DNA of 64,000 bases from AWTP1-13 sp963797005 (GTDB taxonomy: Bacteria; Pseudomonadota; Alphaproteobacteria; Rhizobiales; Hyphomicrobiaceae), in the NCBI GenBank assembly GCA_963797005.1, contig CAWCOF010000016.1, positions 1 through 64,000 on the forward strand. Reading direction: 5' to 3'. Of the stretch, positions 30,254 to 38,945 are shown piece after piece. How positions within the stretch are numbered: position 1 is the first letter of the stretch; each line of letters starts with the position of its first letter. Both the position numbers and the translations under genes were made by a program. A model generated the notes under the pieces. That model saw only the letters and a list, made by a program, of their open reading frames with translations, did no database searches and was not told the DNA's origin.

Positions 30254-30394
30254 GCCATCGCTTGCCACAGCCGGCTGGACTGAGCCCGACTGCAACGTCC
30301 GCTTGGGGTCAAGAATTCGTCTCCGAACGCGGCCAAGTCGCCGGGCAGCCAGCACGGCCGCCTCGAGATCACACCTTTGGGCCCATCGGGTCTT

Positions 30395-31561
30395 TCACCG
30401 CAAACCGCTGCCGAGCAGGTCGCGCGCGATGACGTGGCGCTGCACCTCGTTGGGGCCCTCGCCCACGCGACGGATGCGCATCTCGCGATACCAGCGCTCG
30501 AAAGGCAGGTCCTTGGTCATGCCGTAGCCGCCGTGGATCTGCATGGCGCGGTCCACCACACGCCCGCCAGCCTCGCTGGCGACCAGCTTGGCCATGCCGG
30601 CCTCCATGCGATAGGGCTCGCCGCGGTCGGCCTTGTCGGCGGCCGCCAGCGTCAGCCACAGGCTGGTGCGGATGTCGATCTCGTTGTCGACGATCATCCA
30701 TTGCACCGCCTGCCGGGTCACAAGGGGCGCGCCGAAGGTCTCGCGCTGCTTGGCGTAGTCGATCGCCAGCTCCTGCGCCTTGACCGCCACGCCGATGCAC
30801 GCCGCGGCATAGGGGATGCGCTGCCGGCTCAGTCGGTCGTTGGCGATGGCGAAGCCCTTGTTCACCTCGCCCAGCACGTTGGCGCCGGGCACGCGCATGT
30901 CCTCGAACTGCAGCTCGGCGGCGTAGTGCGACGAGCGCAGCGTGTGCACGATGCGGCGCACATGGAAGCCCTTGGTGTCGGTGTCGACGATGAAGCAGGT
31001 GATGCCGGCGCGGCCCTTGTCGGCGTCGGTGCGCGCGAACACGAGGCCGAAATCGGCCTTGTCGGCGCCGGAGATGAACACCTTGGAGCCGTTGATGATC
31101 CAGTCGTCGCCGTCCTTGATGGCGCGCGTGCGAATGGCGCGCGCCGGGTCGCTGCCGCCCGAGGGCTCGGTGAGCGCGAAGAAGCCCCGCTTCTCGCCGC
31201 GCAGCATCGGATGGAGATAGCGCTGCTTTTGCGCCTCGGTCGCCTCGTAGAGCTGGGCCAGCCCCGCTGAACCGAACACGCCGTAGCATGGCACATAGAG
31301 GCCGGCCCGGTGCTGCGCCATCTCGACGGCCATCAGCGTGCGCGTGACGAGATCGACGCCCGCGCCGCCGTAGTCCGCCGGAATGTCGAGCCCCCAGAAT
31401 CCCATGTCCCGGACTTGTCCGCTCAGCCGCGCGAAGTCCTCGGGCGGCAGCTCGCTGGCGTCGGGATCGAGCTTGGCTTCCAGCGGCACGATCTCCTCGC
31501 GCACGAAGCGGCGCACGGTGGCGACAATCTGCTTTTGCTCGTCGGTAGGCTCGAGATGCAC
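30395..31561 (-). CDS. Acyl-CoA dehydrogenase
   Basis: A complete 388-aa FAD acyl-CoA dehydrogenase. DPARAIRTRAIKDGDDWIIN and the preceding FFALTEPSGGSD bind flavin and substrate. DYAKQRETFGAPLVTRQAVQ, then MQIHGGYGMTKDLPFERWYR, and EGPNEVQRHVIARDLL close the fold. The GTG start at 31561 (MHLEPTDEQKQIVATVRRFV) has AAAGGTGA upstream. The usual C-terminal Glu (E of EGPNEV) is present. It is distinct from the frameshifted enzyme at 8.7-9.9 kb. The acyl substrate is not predictable. Confidence 0.93.
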   Translation of the reverse strand: MHLEPTDEQKQIVATVRRFVREEIVPLEAKLDPDASELPPEDFARLSGQVRDMGFWGLDIPADYGGAGVDLVTRTLMAVEMAQHRAGLYVPCYGVFGSAGLAQLYEATEAQKQRYLHPMLRGEKRGFFALTEPSGGSDPARAIRTRAIKDGDDWIINGSKVFISGADKADFGLVFARTDADKGRAGITCFIVDTDTKGFHVRRIVHTLRSSHYAAELQFEDMRVPGANVLGEVNKGFAIANDRLSRQRIPYAAACIGVAVKAQELAIDYAKQRETFGAPLVTRQAVQWMIVDNEIDIRTSLWLTLAAADKADRGEPYRMEAGMAKLVASEAGGRVVDRAMQIHGGYGMTKDLPFERWYREMRIRRVGEGPNEVQRHVIARDLLGSGLR

Positions 31562-31576
31562 GGGCGATCACCTTTC

Positions 31577-31915
31577 CTAGAGCGGGCTCAGCCGGCCGAG
31601 ACGGGCGGGCGGATCGGCCTGATTGACGATTGGCAGCGCGCCGTGATCGGCGACGTGCAGCATCAGCAGCTCCTGGTAGCGCGTCGCGTACTGCTGATTG
31701 ACCTCGTAGCGGAAGCAGCAGGCGCCGCCTGTCCGCTCCTTGAGCGCGCGCTCAAGCTCGCCGCGCAGGCCGAACAGGCTGCGCCCACCCGCAAAGCCGA
31801 TGTAGACGATGCGCTCCGCGGCATCGGCGAGCTGATAGACGCCGAGCTGGCCAGGGATCGCGCGCACGGCCTCGGGCGTCAGCGCGATCCAAGGCTTCTG
31901 CAAGCGGAGCGTCAT
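31577..31915 (-). CDS. Small GIY-YIG-like protein
   Basis: A 112-aa protein with the pattern LGVYQLADAAERIVYIGFAG followed by GLRGELERAL, i.e. the GVY...YIG strand pair and the downstream Arg of GIY-YIG nucleases, plus a possible Glu in RYQELLMLH. It is short for a stand-alone nuclease, and activity is not assured. It lies just upstream of the acyl-CoA dehydrogenase on the same strand (15-base gap). Confidence 0.65.
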   Translation of the reverse strand: MTLRLQKPWIALTPEAVRAIPGQLGVYQLADAAERIVYIGFAGGRSLFGLRGELERALKERTGGACCFRYEVNQQYATRYQELLMLHVADHGALPIVNQADPPARLGRLSPL

Positions 31916-31983
31916 GGCTTATCCTTTGCGCAAGCGTGCCCTTGTTGATCGGTCGCCGGAATGGCTAGATCGGCTGCAGCTGC

Positions 31984-32007
31984 TTTCCCTCTCGAGGGGG
32001 AGGGTAA
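31984..32007. repeat. Short family D repeat
   Basis: TTTCCCTCTCGAGGGGGAGG is a compact palindromic unit like those in the urt operon. It lies between the GIY-YIG-like gene and the dehydrogenase at 32083. Confidence 0.5.
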
Positions 32008-32082
32008 ATTGTGGCGCGCCGTGCTGCAATCAACGAGTCCGGCGCAGAAAACCGCCACCGGGCGGCGTCAGGGAGGCCATCC

Positions 32083-32967
32083 ATGAAAGGCACCATCGGC
32101 ATCATCGGGCTCGGCATCATGGGCGGGGCCTTTGCCCGCAACCTCGCCGCCGACGGCTGGAAGGTGGTGGGCTACGACATCGACGCGGCCCGCAACCGGG
32201 AGGCAAATGCGGCGGGCGTGGAGATCGCCCACAGCGCCGAGGCCGTGGCCGAGACGGCCGGCGACATCATCACCAGCCTGCCAACGCCGCGCGCCGCGCT
32301 CGACATCGCCGAGGTGATCGCCAGCGCGGGAGCGGCGAAACGCACCGTGATCGAGACCAGCACGCTGTCGTTGGACGACAAGATGGCCTTCAAGGCGATC
32401 CTGGAGAAGGCCGGGCACGCCGCGCTCGACTGTCCGATGTCCGGCACCGGAGCCCAGGCGGCGGTCAAGGACCTGGTGGTCTATGCCAGCGGCGATGGCG
32501 GCCACATCAAGCGTCTCGAGCCGCTCTTCCTCGGCTTTGCGCGCAAGGTCCACGACCTGGGCGCTTTCGGCAACGGCAGCAAGATGAAGTTCATCGCCAA
32601 CCATCTCGTCGCCATCCACAACGTCGCTGCCGCCGAGGCGATGGTGCTGGCGATGAAGGCCGGGCTCGATCCGCACCAGACGGTGGAGGTGATCGCCTCC
32701 GGCGCCGGCACCTCGCGCGTGTTCGAGCTGCGCGCGCCGATGATGGCCGACGGCAACTACCTCCCCGCCACCATGCGCTCGACGACGTGGGTGAAGGACC
32801 TCACCGTGATCGGCGCGTTCGCCTCGGGTCTCGCCTGCCCGGCCCCGCTCTTCACGCTGTCGGCGACGCTGCATGCGGGCGTGCTGGCGGCGGGGCGTGG
32901 CGCGGAGGACACGGGCGCGATCTGCGCGGTGCTCGAAAAAATGGCCGGGGTGACTCGCAAGACATAG
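32083..32967 (+). CDS. NAD(P)-dependent beta-hydroxyacid dehydrogenase
   Basis: A 294-aa member of the 3-hydroxyisobutyrate dehydrogenase superfamily. The Rossmann glycine motif is IGIIGLGIMGGAFARNLAAD. The substrate-binding box is DCPMSGTGAQAAVKDLVVYA, and the catalytic Lys stretch is GNGSKMKFIANHLVAIHN. GGGAGG lies upstream of the ATG at 32083. It is a paralogue of the enzyme at 11372-12272, and the substrate is unknown. Confidence 0.88.
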   Translation: MKGTIGIIGLGIMGGAFARNLAADGWKVVGYDIDAARNREANAAGVEIAHSAEAVAETAGDIITSLPTPRAALDIAEVIASAGAAKRTVIETSTLSLDDKMAFKAILEKAGHAALDCPMSGTGAQAAVKDLVVYASGDGGHIKRLEPLFLGFARKVHDLGAFGNGSKMKFIANHLVAIHNVAAAEAMVLAMKAGLDPHQTVEVIASGAGTSRVFELRAPMMADGNYLPATMRSTTWVKDLTVIGAFASGLACPAPLFTLSATLHAGVLAAGRGAEDTGAICAVLEKMAGVTRKT

Positions 32968-33163
32968 CCTCGGGCGTCCCGAATCACTACCCTACACAGG
33001 GCATTCGCAACGCGCCGGGGGGCTAAGCTGAACGCCGGGTAAAGGGCGTTTTCAAACAACGTTCAGAAAAGTTTGGTAGGCTCAGGCAGACTGTTCCTCG
33101 AGGAACAGCCCCGTTGCGCAAGTGGCTGCACAAGGATTGCGCCACCAACTGGGAGCCTGTGCC

Positions 33164-33385
33164 ATGAGCGCCGCCTGGACCGTCAAAGACAGCGATGGCC
33201 GGCTTTTGTCGGACTTCGTCTGCAAGTCGCCCATAGAGGTCGGCCGCAAGGTTGTGCCCGCCCACTACGATGCCTTCCGCCTCGAGGTGTCGCCCTCCTA
33301 CCGCGAGCTGTTCGACCGGGCAGTGACACAAACCCTGGATCAGCATGGCTGGCGGATCGTGCGCGTGCGCGGCCGCAAATCGTAG
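33164..33385 (+). CDS. Small protein of unknown function
   Basis: A 73-aa frame (MSAAWTVKDSDGRLLSDFVC...RVRGRKS) with a good ribosome-binding GGGAG 8 bases upstream. It has no membrane segment and a basic C-terminus. I do not recognise it. Codon composition is coding-like. Confidence 0.5.
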   Translation: MSAAWTVKDSDGRLLSDFVCKSPIEVGRKVVPAHYDAFRLEVSPSYRELFDRAVTQTLDQHGWRIVRVRGRKS

Positions 33386-33421
33386 CGATGCTTTCTCGGG
33401 TTGCCGTTGTTCTCCAACCGC

Positions 33422-33446
33422 AGTCCTGAGCCTGTCGAAGGACGGG
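33422..33446. repeat. Family B short repeat
   Basis: CCTGAGCCTGTCGAAGGACG is one half of the repeat nested in the family A copy at 26487-26553. It lies between convergent genes. Confidence 0.5.
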
Positions 33447-33505
33447 CGGCGTCCACCCCAGCCGTGGTTCGACGGAGCTCACCACGGAGTCGCGCATGCG
33501 GCACG

Positions 33506-34612
33506 CTACTCAGCGGCCTTGTTGCCCTTGCCGATGGCTGAATTGACCGCCGGCAGCACCTTCTCGGCCAGCAGCACCATGGAGCGGCGGGCGAGGTCGC
33601 GGTCGAGCCAGTCCTTGCCGGCGTAGAGCAAGGTGCCGAAGTCGCCCACTTCCTCGCGGAACGCCAGCAGGTCGTCGGCAACCTTCTTGGGCGAGCCCCA
33701 GATCACCAGCTTGTCGAGCACGCCCTCCGGCGTCAGCGCGCTGTCGGGCTCCGCGCGCGAGGCCTTGAAGGCTTCGGCGCGGCCGGCGACTTTGAGCTTG
33801 GTCAGCAGGTTGTTGTAGTAGAGCCGGTAGGGGCTCTTGGGCGCCGTCACGTACGCGCGCGCCTTGGCATCCGTGTCGGCGACGAAAACGCTCTTGGCTA
33901 CCCGCCAGTTCGCCGGGTCCGCCGGCCGCCCGCCCTTCCGGCAACCCTCCGCATACTTGGGCCAGTGGCTCTTCACCCATTGCGGCAGCAGGAAGTTGGC
34001 CGAGATCGGGTCCCAGCCGCGGGCGGCCGCCTCCATCACGCCCTTCGAGAAGGGCGCCACCGCGGTGACGACGATGGGCGGGTGCGGCTTTTGCAGCGGC
34101 TTGGCCAGGATGCCCTGGCCGATGTCGGCCATCAGCGTACGCTTGGTGCTGATCTTCCAGTACTTGCCGTCGATATCGTACGGCGCCTCGCCGGCCCAGA
34201 TCGCCAGCACCTGGTTGATGCCCTCCAGGAACATCTCGTTGCGGTTGGCGTCGAGGTTGCCGAACACCTCCGCGTCCGAGAGCAGCCCGCCCGGCGAGAT
34301 GCCGAAGTTGAAGCGCCCGTCGAGCAGGTGGTCGAGCATGGCGACGTTGGCGGCCACGGCGGCGGGATGCGTATTGGGCATGTTGATGGTGCCGGTGCCG
34401 AGCCGGATGCGCTTGGTGGCTTCCGCCAGCGAGGCGATGAACATCATGCACGAGGTGATGTTCTCGGCCGCGTCCGTGGTGTGCTCGCCGACATAGCCCT
34501 CGACGAAGCCCAGCTCATCGGCCAGGATGAAGGCCTCACGGTCCTCGCGCAGCGATTGGCGCCAATCCTTGCCGAGCGGATGGATCGGCATGGTGAAGAA
34601 GCCGAGCTTCAT
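33506..34612 (-). CDS. Luciferase-like flavin-dependent monooxygenase
   Basis: A 368-aa LLM-class (bacterial luciferase-like) oxidoreductase using reduced flavin. It opens MKLGFFTMPIHPLGKDWRQS. RIRLGTGTINMPNTHPAAVA, HLLDGRFNFGISPGGLLSDA and the late LVIWGSPKKVADDLLAFREE are the family landmarks. The 13-base gap to the upstream cyclase-family gene suggests one transcript. The substrate cannot be read from sequence. Confidence 0.9.
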   Translation of the reverse strand: MKLGFFTMPIHPLGKDWRQSLREDREAFILADELGFVEGYVGEHTTDAAENITSCMMFIASLAEATKRIRLGTGTINMPNTHPAAVAANVAMLDHLLDGRFNFGISPGGLLSDAEVFGNLDANRNEMFLEGINQVLAIWAGEAPYDIDGKYWKISTKRTLMADIGQGILAKPLQKPHPPIVVTAVAPFSKGVMEAAARGWDPISANFLLPQWVKSHWPKYAEGCRKGGRPADPANWRVAKSVFVADTDAKARAYVTAPKSPYRLYYNNLLTKLKVAGRAEAFKASRAEPDSALTPEGVLDKLVIWGSPKKVADDLLAFREEVGDFGTLLYAGKDWLDRDLARRSMVLLAEKVLPAVNSAIGKGNKAAE

Positions 34613-34625
34613 GGGGATTGGCGCC

Positions 34626-35603
34626 TCACTTGATGGCTTGGGGATTGATGGGCGAGCCGGTCGCGCCCGGGATGTTGAGCGGCGCGCCGCAGAAGAAGAA
34701 CTCGTAGACCTTGTCGGCGGCGCAGTCGGCGGCCAGCTCCTTGAGATCGAACATCTCGCCCATGTAGAGGCCCATGGCCGGGATCACCACCCAGTGCCAG
34801 GGCTGGTTCACGTCCTTGGTCTCGTTGGGGCGCACCTCCACGCCCCAGGTGTCCGAGCAGACGCCGGCGACCTGGTTGTCCTGCAGCCAGTAGCAGCTCT
34901 CGAACTTGAGGCCTGGCGCATCGCCGCCGGCGTATCCGCCCCACTCGCCGCGCTCGAGGCAGTTCTCCATCTGGCCGGTGCGCACAATGACGAAATCGCC
35001 CTTGCGGATCTCCACCTTCTCGGCGTCCGCGCAAGCATTGAGGTCGTCGTTGGAGATGCCCTCGCCGTCTTTCAGCGTGTCGACGCCCTTGAAGCGCGCG
35101 ATGTCGAGCAGCACGCCGCGGCCCACCAGCTTGTCCTTGGCGTGCTCGATGCCGAGCTTGGAGAGGCCGTCCGAGTCGACGGCGCTAGCGTGATGCCCGT
35201 TGTACATCTTGTCGTGATAGAAAATGTGCCCCAGCGAATCCCAGTGCGTTGCCGACTGGATCGGCATGTTGAGGGCATCGTCCGAATAGAGCAGGCCGCC
35301 TTGCCTGCCGGCGAGCGCGTCGGTGCCGGTGGCCAGCATCGTATGAATGGGGTTCCAGCGCTTGCCGAACAGGCCCCGCTGCGGGCCTTTGAGCCCGAGC
35401 GGCATGCCGAGCGCAAACACCTTGCCCAGGCGGATCAGCTTGGCTGCGGCGATGATGTCCGCGGGCGTGATGTGGTTGAGCGTGCCGATCTCATCGGCCT
35501 TGCCCCAGCGGCCCCAGTTCGACAGCGCCTTGAAGGCCTCGTCGACCGCGCCCTTGGAGACCTTGATGTCCCGGCTCTTCGACTTGCCACTCGCGTTCGG
35601 CAT
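34626..35603 (-). CDS. Cyclase family protein (kynurenine formamidase-like metal hydrolase)
   Basis: A 325-aa member of the cyclase/KynB family. The metal site is SATHWDSLGHIFYHDKMYNG, a form of the HxxTHxD motif, with later His in QPWHWVVIPAMGLYMGE. TGQMENCLERGEWGGYAGGD is an extended loop common in the longer members. The ATG at 35603 has GGTGG about 5 bases upstream. It precedes the luciferase-like gene in a probable two-gene unit, suggesting hydrolysis then oxygenation (or the reverse) of one compound. Confidence 0.87.
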   Translation of the reverse strand: MPNASGKSKSRDIKVSKGAVDEAFKALSNWGRWGKADEIGTLNHITPADIIAAAKLIRLGKVFALGMPLGLKGPQRGLFGKRWNPIHTMLATGTDALAGRQGGLLYSDDALNMPIQSATHWDSLGHIFYHDKMYNGHHASAVDSDGLSKLGIEHAKDKLVGRGVLLDIARFKGVDTLKDGEGISNDDLNACADAEKVEIRKGDFVIVRTGQMENCLERGEWGGYAGGDAPGLKFESCYWLQDNQVAGVCSDTWGVEVRPNETKDVNQPWHWVVIPAMGLYMGEMFDLKELAADCAADKVYEFFFCGAPLNIPGATGSPINPQAIK

Positions 35604-35976
35604 CGTTCCACCCTGCTCGATGTGCGCCATCGATTTAGCGATTGCTCGCCATCTTGCCCCAGGTGAGGCGGCGATTGCCAGCGAGAGGGAATTGGAGTTC
35701 GATGAAAAATAGCAAGGCATCAGGCGGCCTGATCGACCGCATCACGCGGCGAGATTGTTCGCGATGAGTTTCGTGCAAACCGCTGCGAAACCGGCCGCGA
35801 GCGCATGAAGCATCTCGCGTAGGTGTCATCCCGGAATTTGCGCCAGCAAATATCCGGGACCCAGGGGCCACAACTGGGTTTAAATTCCTGACTCTGGGTC
35901 CCGGATATTTCGCTTCGCGAAATTCCGGGATGACAAAGATGGAGCTTCCCCATGTACGCGCCAGCCGGCGTCAAAG
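35604..35976. other. Divergent intergenic region with a repeat
   Basis: Between the minus-strand cyclase gene and the plus-strand alcohol dehydrogenase. The left 220 bases show no supported gene or motif. The right part is the family A palindromic repeat (35824-35935). Promoters for both flanking genes must lie here but were not identified. Confidence 0.5.
35824..35935. repeat. Dispersed palindromic repeat family A
   Basis: TGTCATCCCGGAATTTGCGC at the left and AATTCCGGGATGACA at the right, with inner GGGACCCAG/CTGGGTCCC arms. It is a compact full copy of the family. Confidence 0.75.
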
Positions 35977-37087
35977 ATGAACCCCAACATGCCCGTGCCG
36001 GAGAAGATGCGTGCCTGGGTGCTGGGTGATCCGGGCAAGCTTCACTTCACCGAGAAGGTCGTGCCCGTGCCGAAGCGGGCCGAGGTGCTGGTGCGCATCG
36101 ACGCGGTCGCCATCTGCGCCACCGACCTCGAGGTGATCGCGCACGGTCCGCCGGCGATGGTCCAGGGAGGGCTGCCCTTCAACAAGAACTGGACGCCGGG
36201 CCACGAGTACATGGGCACCGTCGCCGCGCTCGGGCCCGGCGTCGACGAGTTCGCCATCGGCGACCGCGTCACGGTCGAGATCCACGCCGGCTGCGGTCAG
36301 TGCAAGCGCTGCCGCATGGGCATGTACACGTCCTGCCTGAACTACGGCCTCAACTACGGCGAGGTGGACAAGGGCCATCGCGCCAACGGCTTCACCACCG
36401 ACGGCGGCTTTTGCGAGTACGCGGTCAACAACATCAACACGCTGATCCGCATATCCGACACGATGTCGGACGAGGAGGCGACCTTGGTCGTCACCGCCGG
36501 CACGGCCATGTACGGGCTGACCGAGCTCGGCGGCCTCGTCGCCGGCGAGAGCGTGGTGGTGATCGGCCCGGGGCCCATCGGCCTCCTCGGCGTGGCGGTG
36601 GCCAAGGCGCTCGGCGCCTCTCCCGTCATCCTCACCGGCACGCGCGAGGCACGCCTGGCGAAGGGCCTGGAGCTCGGCGCCGACCATGTCGTCAATGCGA
36701 CGAAGGAAGATGCCGTGGCGGCCGTGCGCCGGCTCAACGGCGGCAAGGGCGTCGACTACGTCATCGAGTGCTCGGGCGCGCCCAACGCCGTCAACGAGGC
36801 GGGGCGCATGGTCAACCGCGGCGGCAAGATCTGCCTCGCCGCCTTCCCGCACGAGCCGGTGCCGGTCGACGTGGCGCCATCTCGTCACCAACAACATCTA
36901 CCTCTACGGCATCCGCGGCGAGGGCCGAAGCGCCACCCACCGCGCCGAGGCCTTCATGCGCGAGAAGCGTTTCGACGCCACAAAGATCCACACGCACACG
37001 TTTCCCCTCGCCGAGCTGCCCGAGGCCCTGCGCTACGCCCGCGACCGCGTCGAGGACGCCATCAAGGTGGTGGTGAAGACGCGCTGA
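35977..37087 (+). pseudogene. Zinc-containing alcohol dehydrogenase, one-base frameshift
   Basis: A medium-chain (MDR) zinc dehydrogenase, 369 aa when repaired. Catalytic zinc ligands are in AICATDLEVI (Cys) and TPGHEYMGTV (His-Glu). The structural zinc lobe is CGQCKRCRMGMYTSC. The Rossmann motif is VVVIGPGPIGLLGVAVAKAL. After HEPVPVDVA one extra base near 36879 shifts the frame; it resumes as LVTNNIYLYGIRGEGRSATH and ends DAIKVVVKTR. The span is 3n+1. A half copy of repeat A begins at the base after the stop. Confidence 0.85.
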
Positions 37088-37129
37088 TGTCATCCCGGAA
37101 TTTCGCGAAGCGAAATATCCGGGACCCAG
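37088..37129. repeat. Half copy of repeat family A
   Basis: TGTCATCCCGGAATTTCGCG followed by the small AGCGAAATATCCGGGACCCA stem is identical to the left part of the 26431 copy. The distal arm is missing. It sits directly after the alcohol dehydrogenase stop. Confidence 0.7.
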
Positions 37130-37170
37130 AGGCGACAAACGCCGAAGCAAGTTATTGGACGGGCGTTGCC

Positions 37171-37797
37171 CTAAACCGCAGTGCGGCTGGGCACGCGTAC
37201 CGTAAGCAGCTTCAGGAGATCATCGACGACGAACCGGCTTTCGAGGAGCTCCAGGCCGGCGGCGGGAACATGCCGCTCCGTGTGGCGATCGAAGCTGGCG
37301 CCGTACGCCCACCTGACCCACGGTTGCCAGATGTAGGAGACGATACGGCGCACCGTGCCCTGCGGCCGGACGTACTCCAGCAGCCGGATGAGCCCGCCCG
37401 GCCTGACCACACGTCCAAGCTCGCGAAGTGCTGGGACCTGAAGCGGATCGGGGAGAACGCAGAACAGGAAGCTCGAGACCGCGGCATCGAATGAGCCGGT
37501 CGGAAACTCCAACTTGGTCACGTCCATCTGGTAGAGCCGGCCGCCGGCCGCCAGGGTCGGGCACCGGTCATGTGCGATCGCCAGCATCGCCGGGCTGATG
37601 TCGATGCCGGAGACGATGGCTTCCGGCGGATAGAACTCGCAATTGCGCCCAGTACCGATGCCGGCGTCCAGCAGCTGCCCATTCATGCCGCGGAAGAGCA
37701 AGGGCCGGATGGCGCGATACCGGCGCCGCTCGAACGGCAAATCGAGCAGATCATACAACGGGGCGATCCGCTGGTATTTTTTCAGGTTGGTCGTCAC
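37171..37797 (-). CDS. Class I SAM-dependent methyltransferase
   Basis: A 208-aa UbiE/Methyltransf_11-type enzyme. Motif I is LLDAGIGTGRNCEFYPPEA, followed by SGIDISPAMLAIAHDRC, MDVTKLEFPTGSFDAAVSSF and the post-motif LGRVVRPGGLIRLLEYVRPQ. The GTG start at 37797 gives MTTNLKKYQRIAPLYDLLDL, the usual opening. The substrate may be a lipid or quinone-type molecule but cannot be told. Confidence 0.85.
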   Translation of the reverse strand: MTTNLKKYQRIAPLYDLLDLPFERRRYRAIRPLLFRGMNGQLLDAGIGTGRNCEFYPPEAIVSGIDISPAMLAIAHDRCPTLAAGGRLYQMDVTKLEFPTGSFDAAVSSFLFCVLPDPLQVPALRELGRVVRPGGLIRLLEYVRPQGTVRRIVSYIWQPWVRWAYGASFDRHTERHVPAAGLELLESRFVVDDLLKLLTVRVPSRTAV

Positions 37798-37908
37798 GGT
37801 CCGAACTCTCAGAGTTCAACACGCAGGCAGAAAGAGGACAGAGGCAAACAATGGCTCAACAGCGCAGAATTTCTCTTGCGAAGCGTGCCTGTCAAGCTCA
37901 CGAACGTG

Positions 37909-38811
37909 TCAAGGGGGCGGTGGCGCGAGGGGCCGGGGCGAGAGTGCGCCGAGCACGATGGCTGAGATGACGAGCGCGGCGCCGGCGAGCTTGGGCGGGT
38001 CGATGGTCTCGCCGAGATAGAGCGCGGAGGTCGCCAGCGCGACGACGGGGATGGCCGCGGTGGCAAGCCCCGCAAGCCACGTCTCCACATACGGCAGTCC
38101 GCGATACCATAGCCACAGGCAGATGACGCTGGCGGCGAGCGCATACCACGTGCCGAGCAGCCACATTCCGGGCCGGATGGCGGCGAGATCGAGGGACGGC
38201 GCGTCGATCAGCGCAAGAGGAATGGAAAGTCCCAGCCCGACCAGGTTGGCGCCGAAGGAGAGCCGCAGCGGCCGATAGGGCGGCACCAGCCGCTTGCCCA
38301 GGATGACGAAGCTCGCCTCGCACAGCACCGCGCCACCGACCAGCAGGTTGCCAATCAGGGTCGAGGCGCCGCGTGCGGCGCCCGCCTGCACGAGCAGCAG
38401 GCCTGCCACCGCCAGCGCCACCGCCAGGAGTTGCACACGCGACAGGCGGTCGCCGAGGAACAGCACGCCCAGCACCGCCACGACGGCCGGCAGGGTCGCG
38501 GTGATGATGCCGGCGTCGGCGGCCGCCGTGCGCTTGAGGCCCTCGAACATCAAAACCGTGAAGCCGACCATGCCGAGCAGCGACATCAGCGCCAGGTCGC
38601 GCCACGCGCCGGCCTGCATATCTTTTAGGCGGGGCCCCGGCTCGCTGCGCACCATGACGGCAAGCGCAGCACTCGCCACGGCAAACCGGAACAGCACGAA
38701 GGCGTAGACCGGGATCTCGGCCACGATCGCCTTGCCGAACGCCACGTTGGCGCCGGTGAGCGTCATGGCGGCGGTGAGCAGGAGAACGGCGGCGAGGCGG
38801 GAGGTTGCCAT
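37909..38811 (-). CDS. EamA/DMT family transporter
   Basis: A 300-aa membrane protein with ten predicted segments in two EamA repeats (about residues 8-135 and 150-290). GANVAFGKAIVAEIPVYAFV and GMVGFTVLMFEGLKRTAAAD lie in the first half, and ALATSALYLGETIDPPKLAG in the second. The family exports amino acids, nucleosides and other metabolites. The ATG at 38811 follows a GGAGG-like stretch on the minus strand only weakly. It is divergent from the DUF900 hydrolase. Confidence 0.87.
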   Translation of the reverse strand: MATSRLAAVLLLTAAMTLTGANVAFGKAIVAEIPVYAFVLFRFAVASAALAVMVRSEPGPRLKDMQAGAWRDLALMSLLGMVGFTVLMFEGLKRTAAADAGIITATLPAVVAVLGVLFLGDRLSRVQLLAVALAVAGLLLVQAGAARGASTLIGNLLVGGAVLCEASFVILGKRLVPPYRPLRLSFGANLVGLGLSIPLALIDAPSLDLAAIRPGMWLLGTWYALAASVICLWLWYRGLPYVETWLAGLATAAIPVVALATSALYLGETIDPPKLAGAALVISAIVLGALSPRPLAPPPP

Positions 38812-38945
38812 TATCGAGCCGTCACCCTCGCGTCAAAACTCCCTGGCAAGTGCTGGGGCGACTGGAGGCGATAGCGGGCAGACCTTGTCGTTCCCATGGG
38901 TTTGTCATACCACGCCTGCCGGGGCAGACGCAGAGGAGCGACGCC

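Noticed and set aside
36431..37494. Long plus-strand frame continuing past the alcohol dehydrogenase into the methyltransferase region
   Set aside because: It results from the frameshift near 36879 and runs antisense through the methyltransferase gene. The true product ends at 37087.
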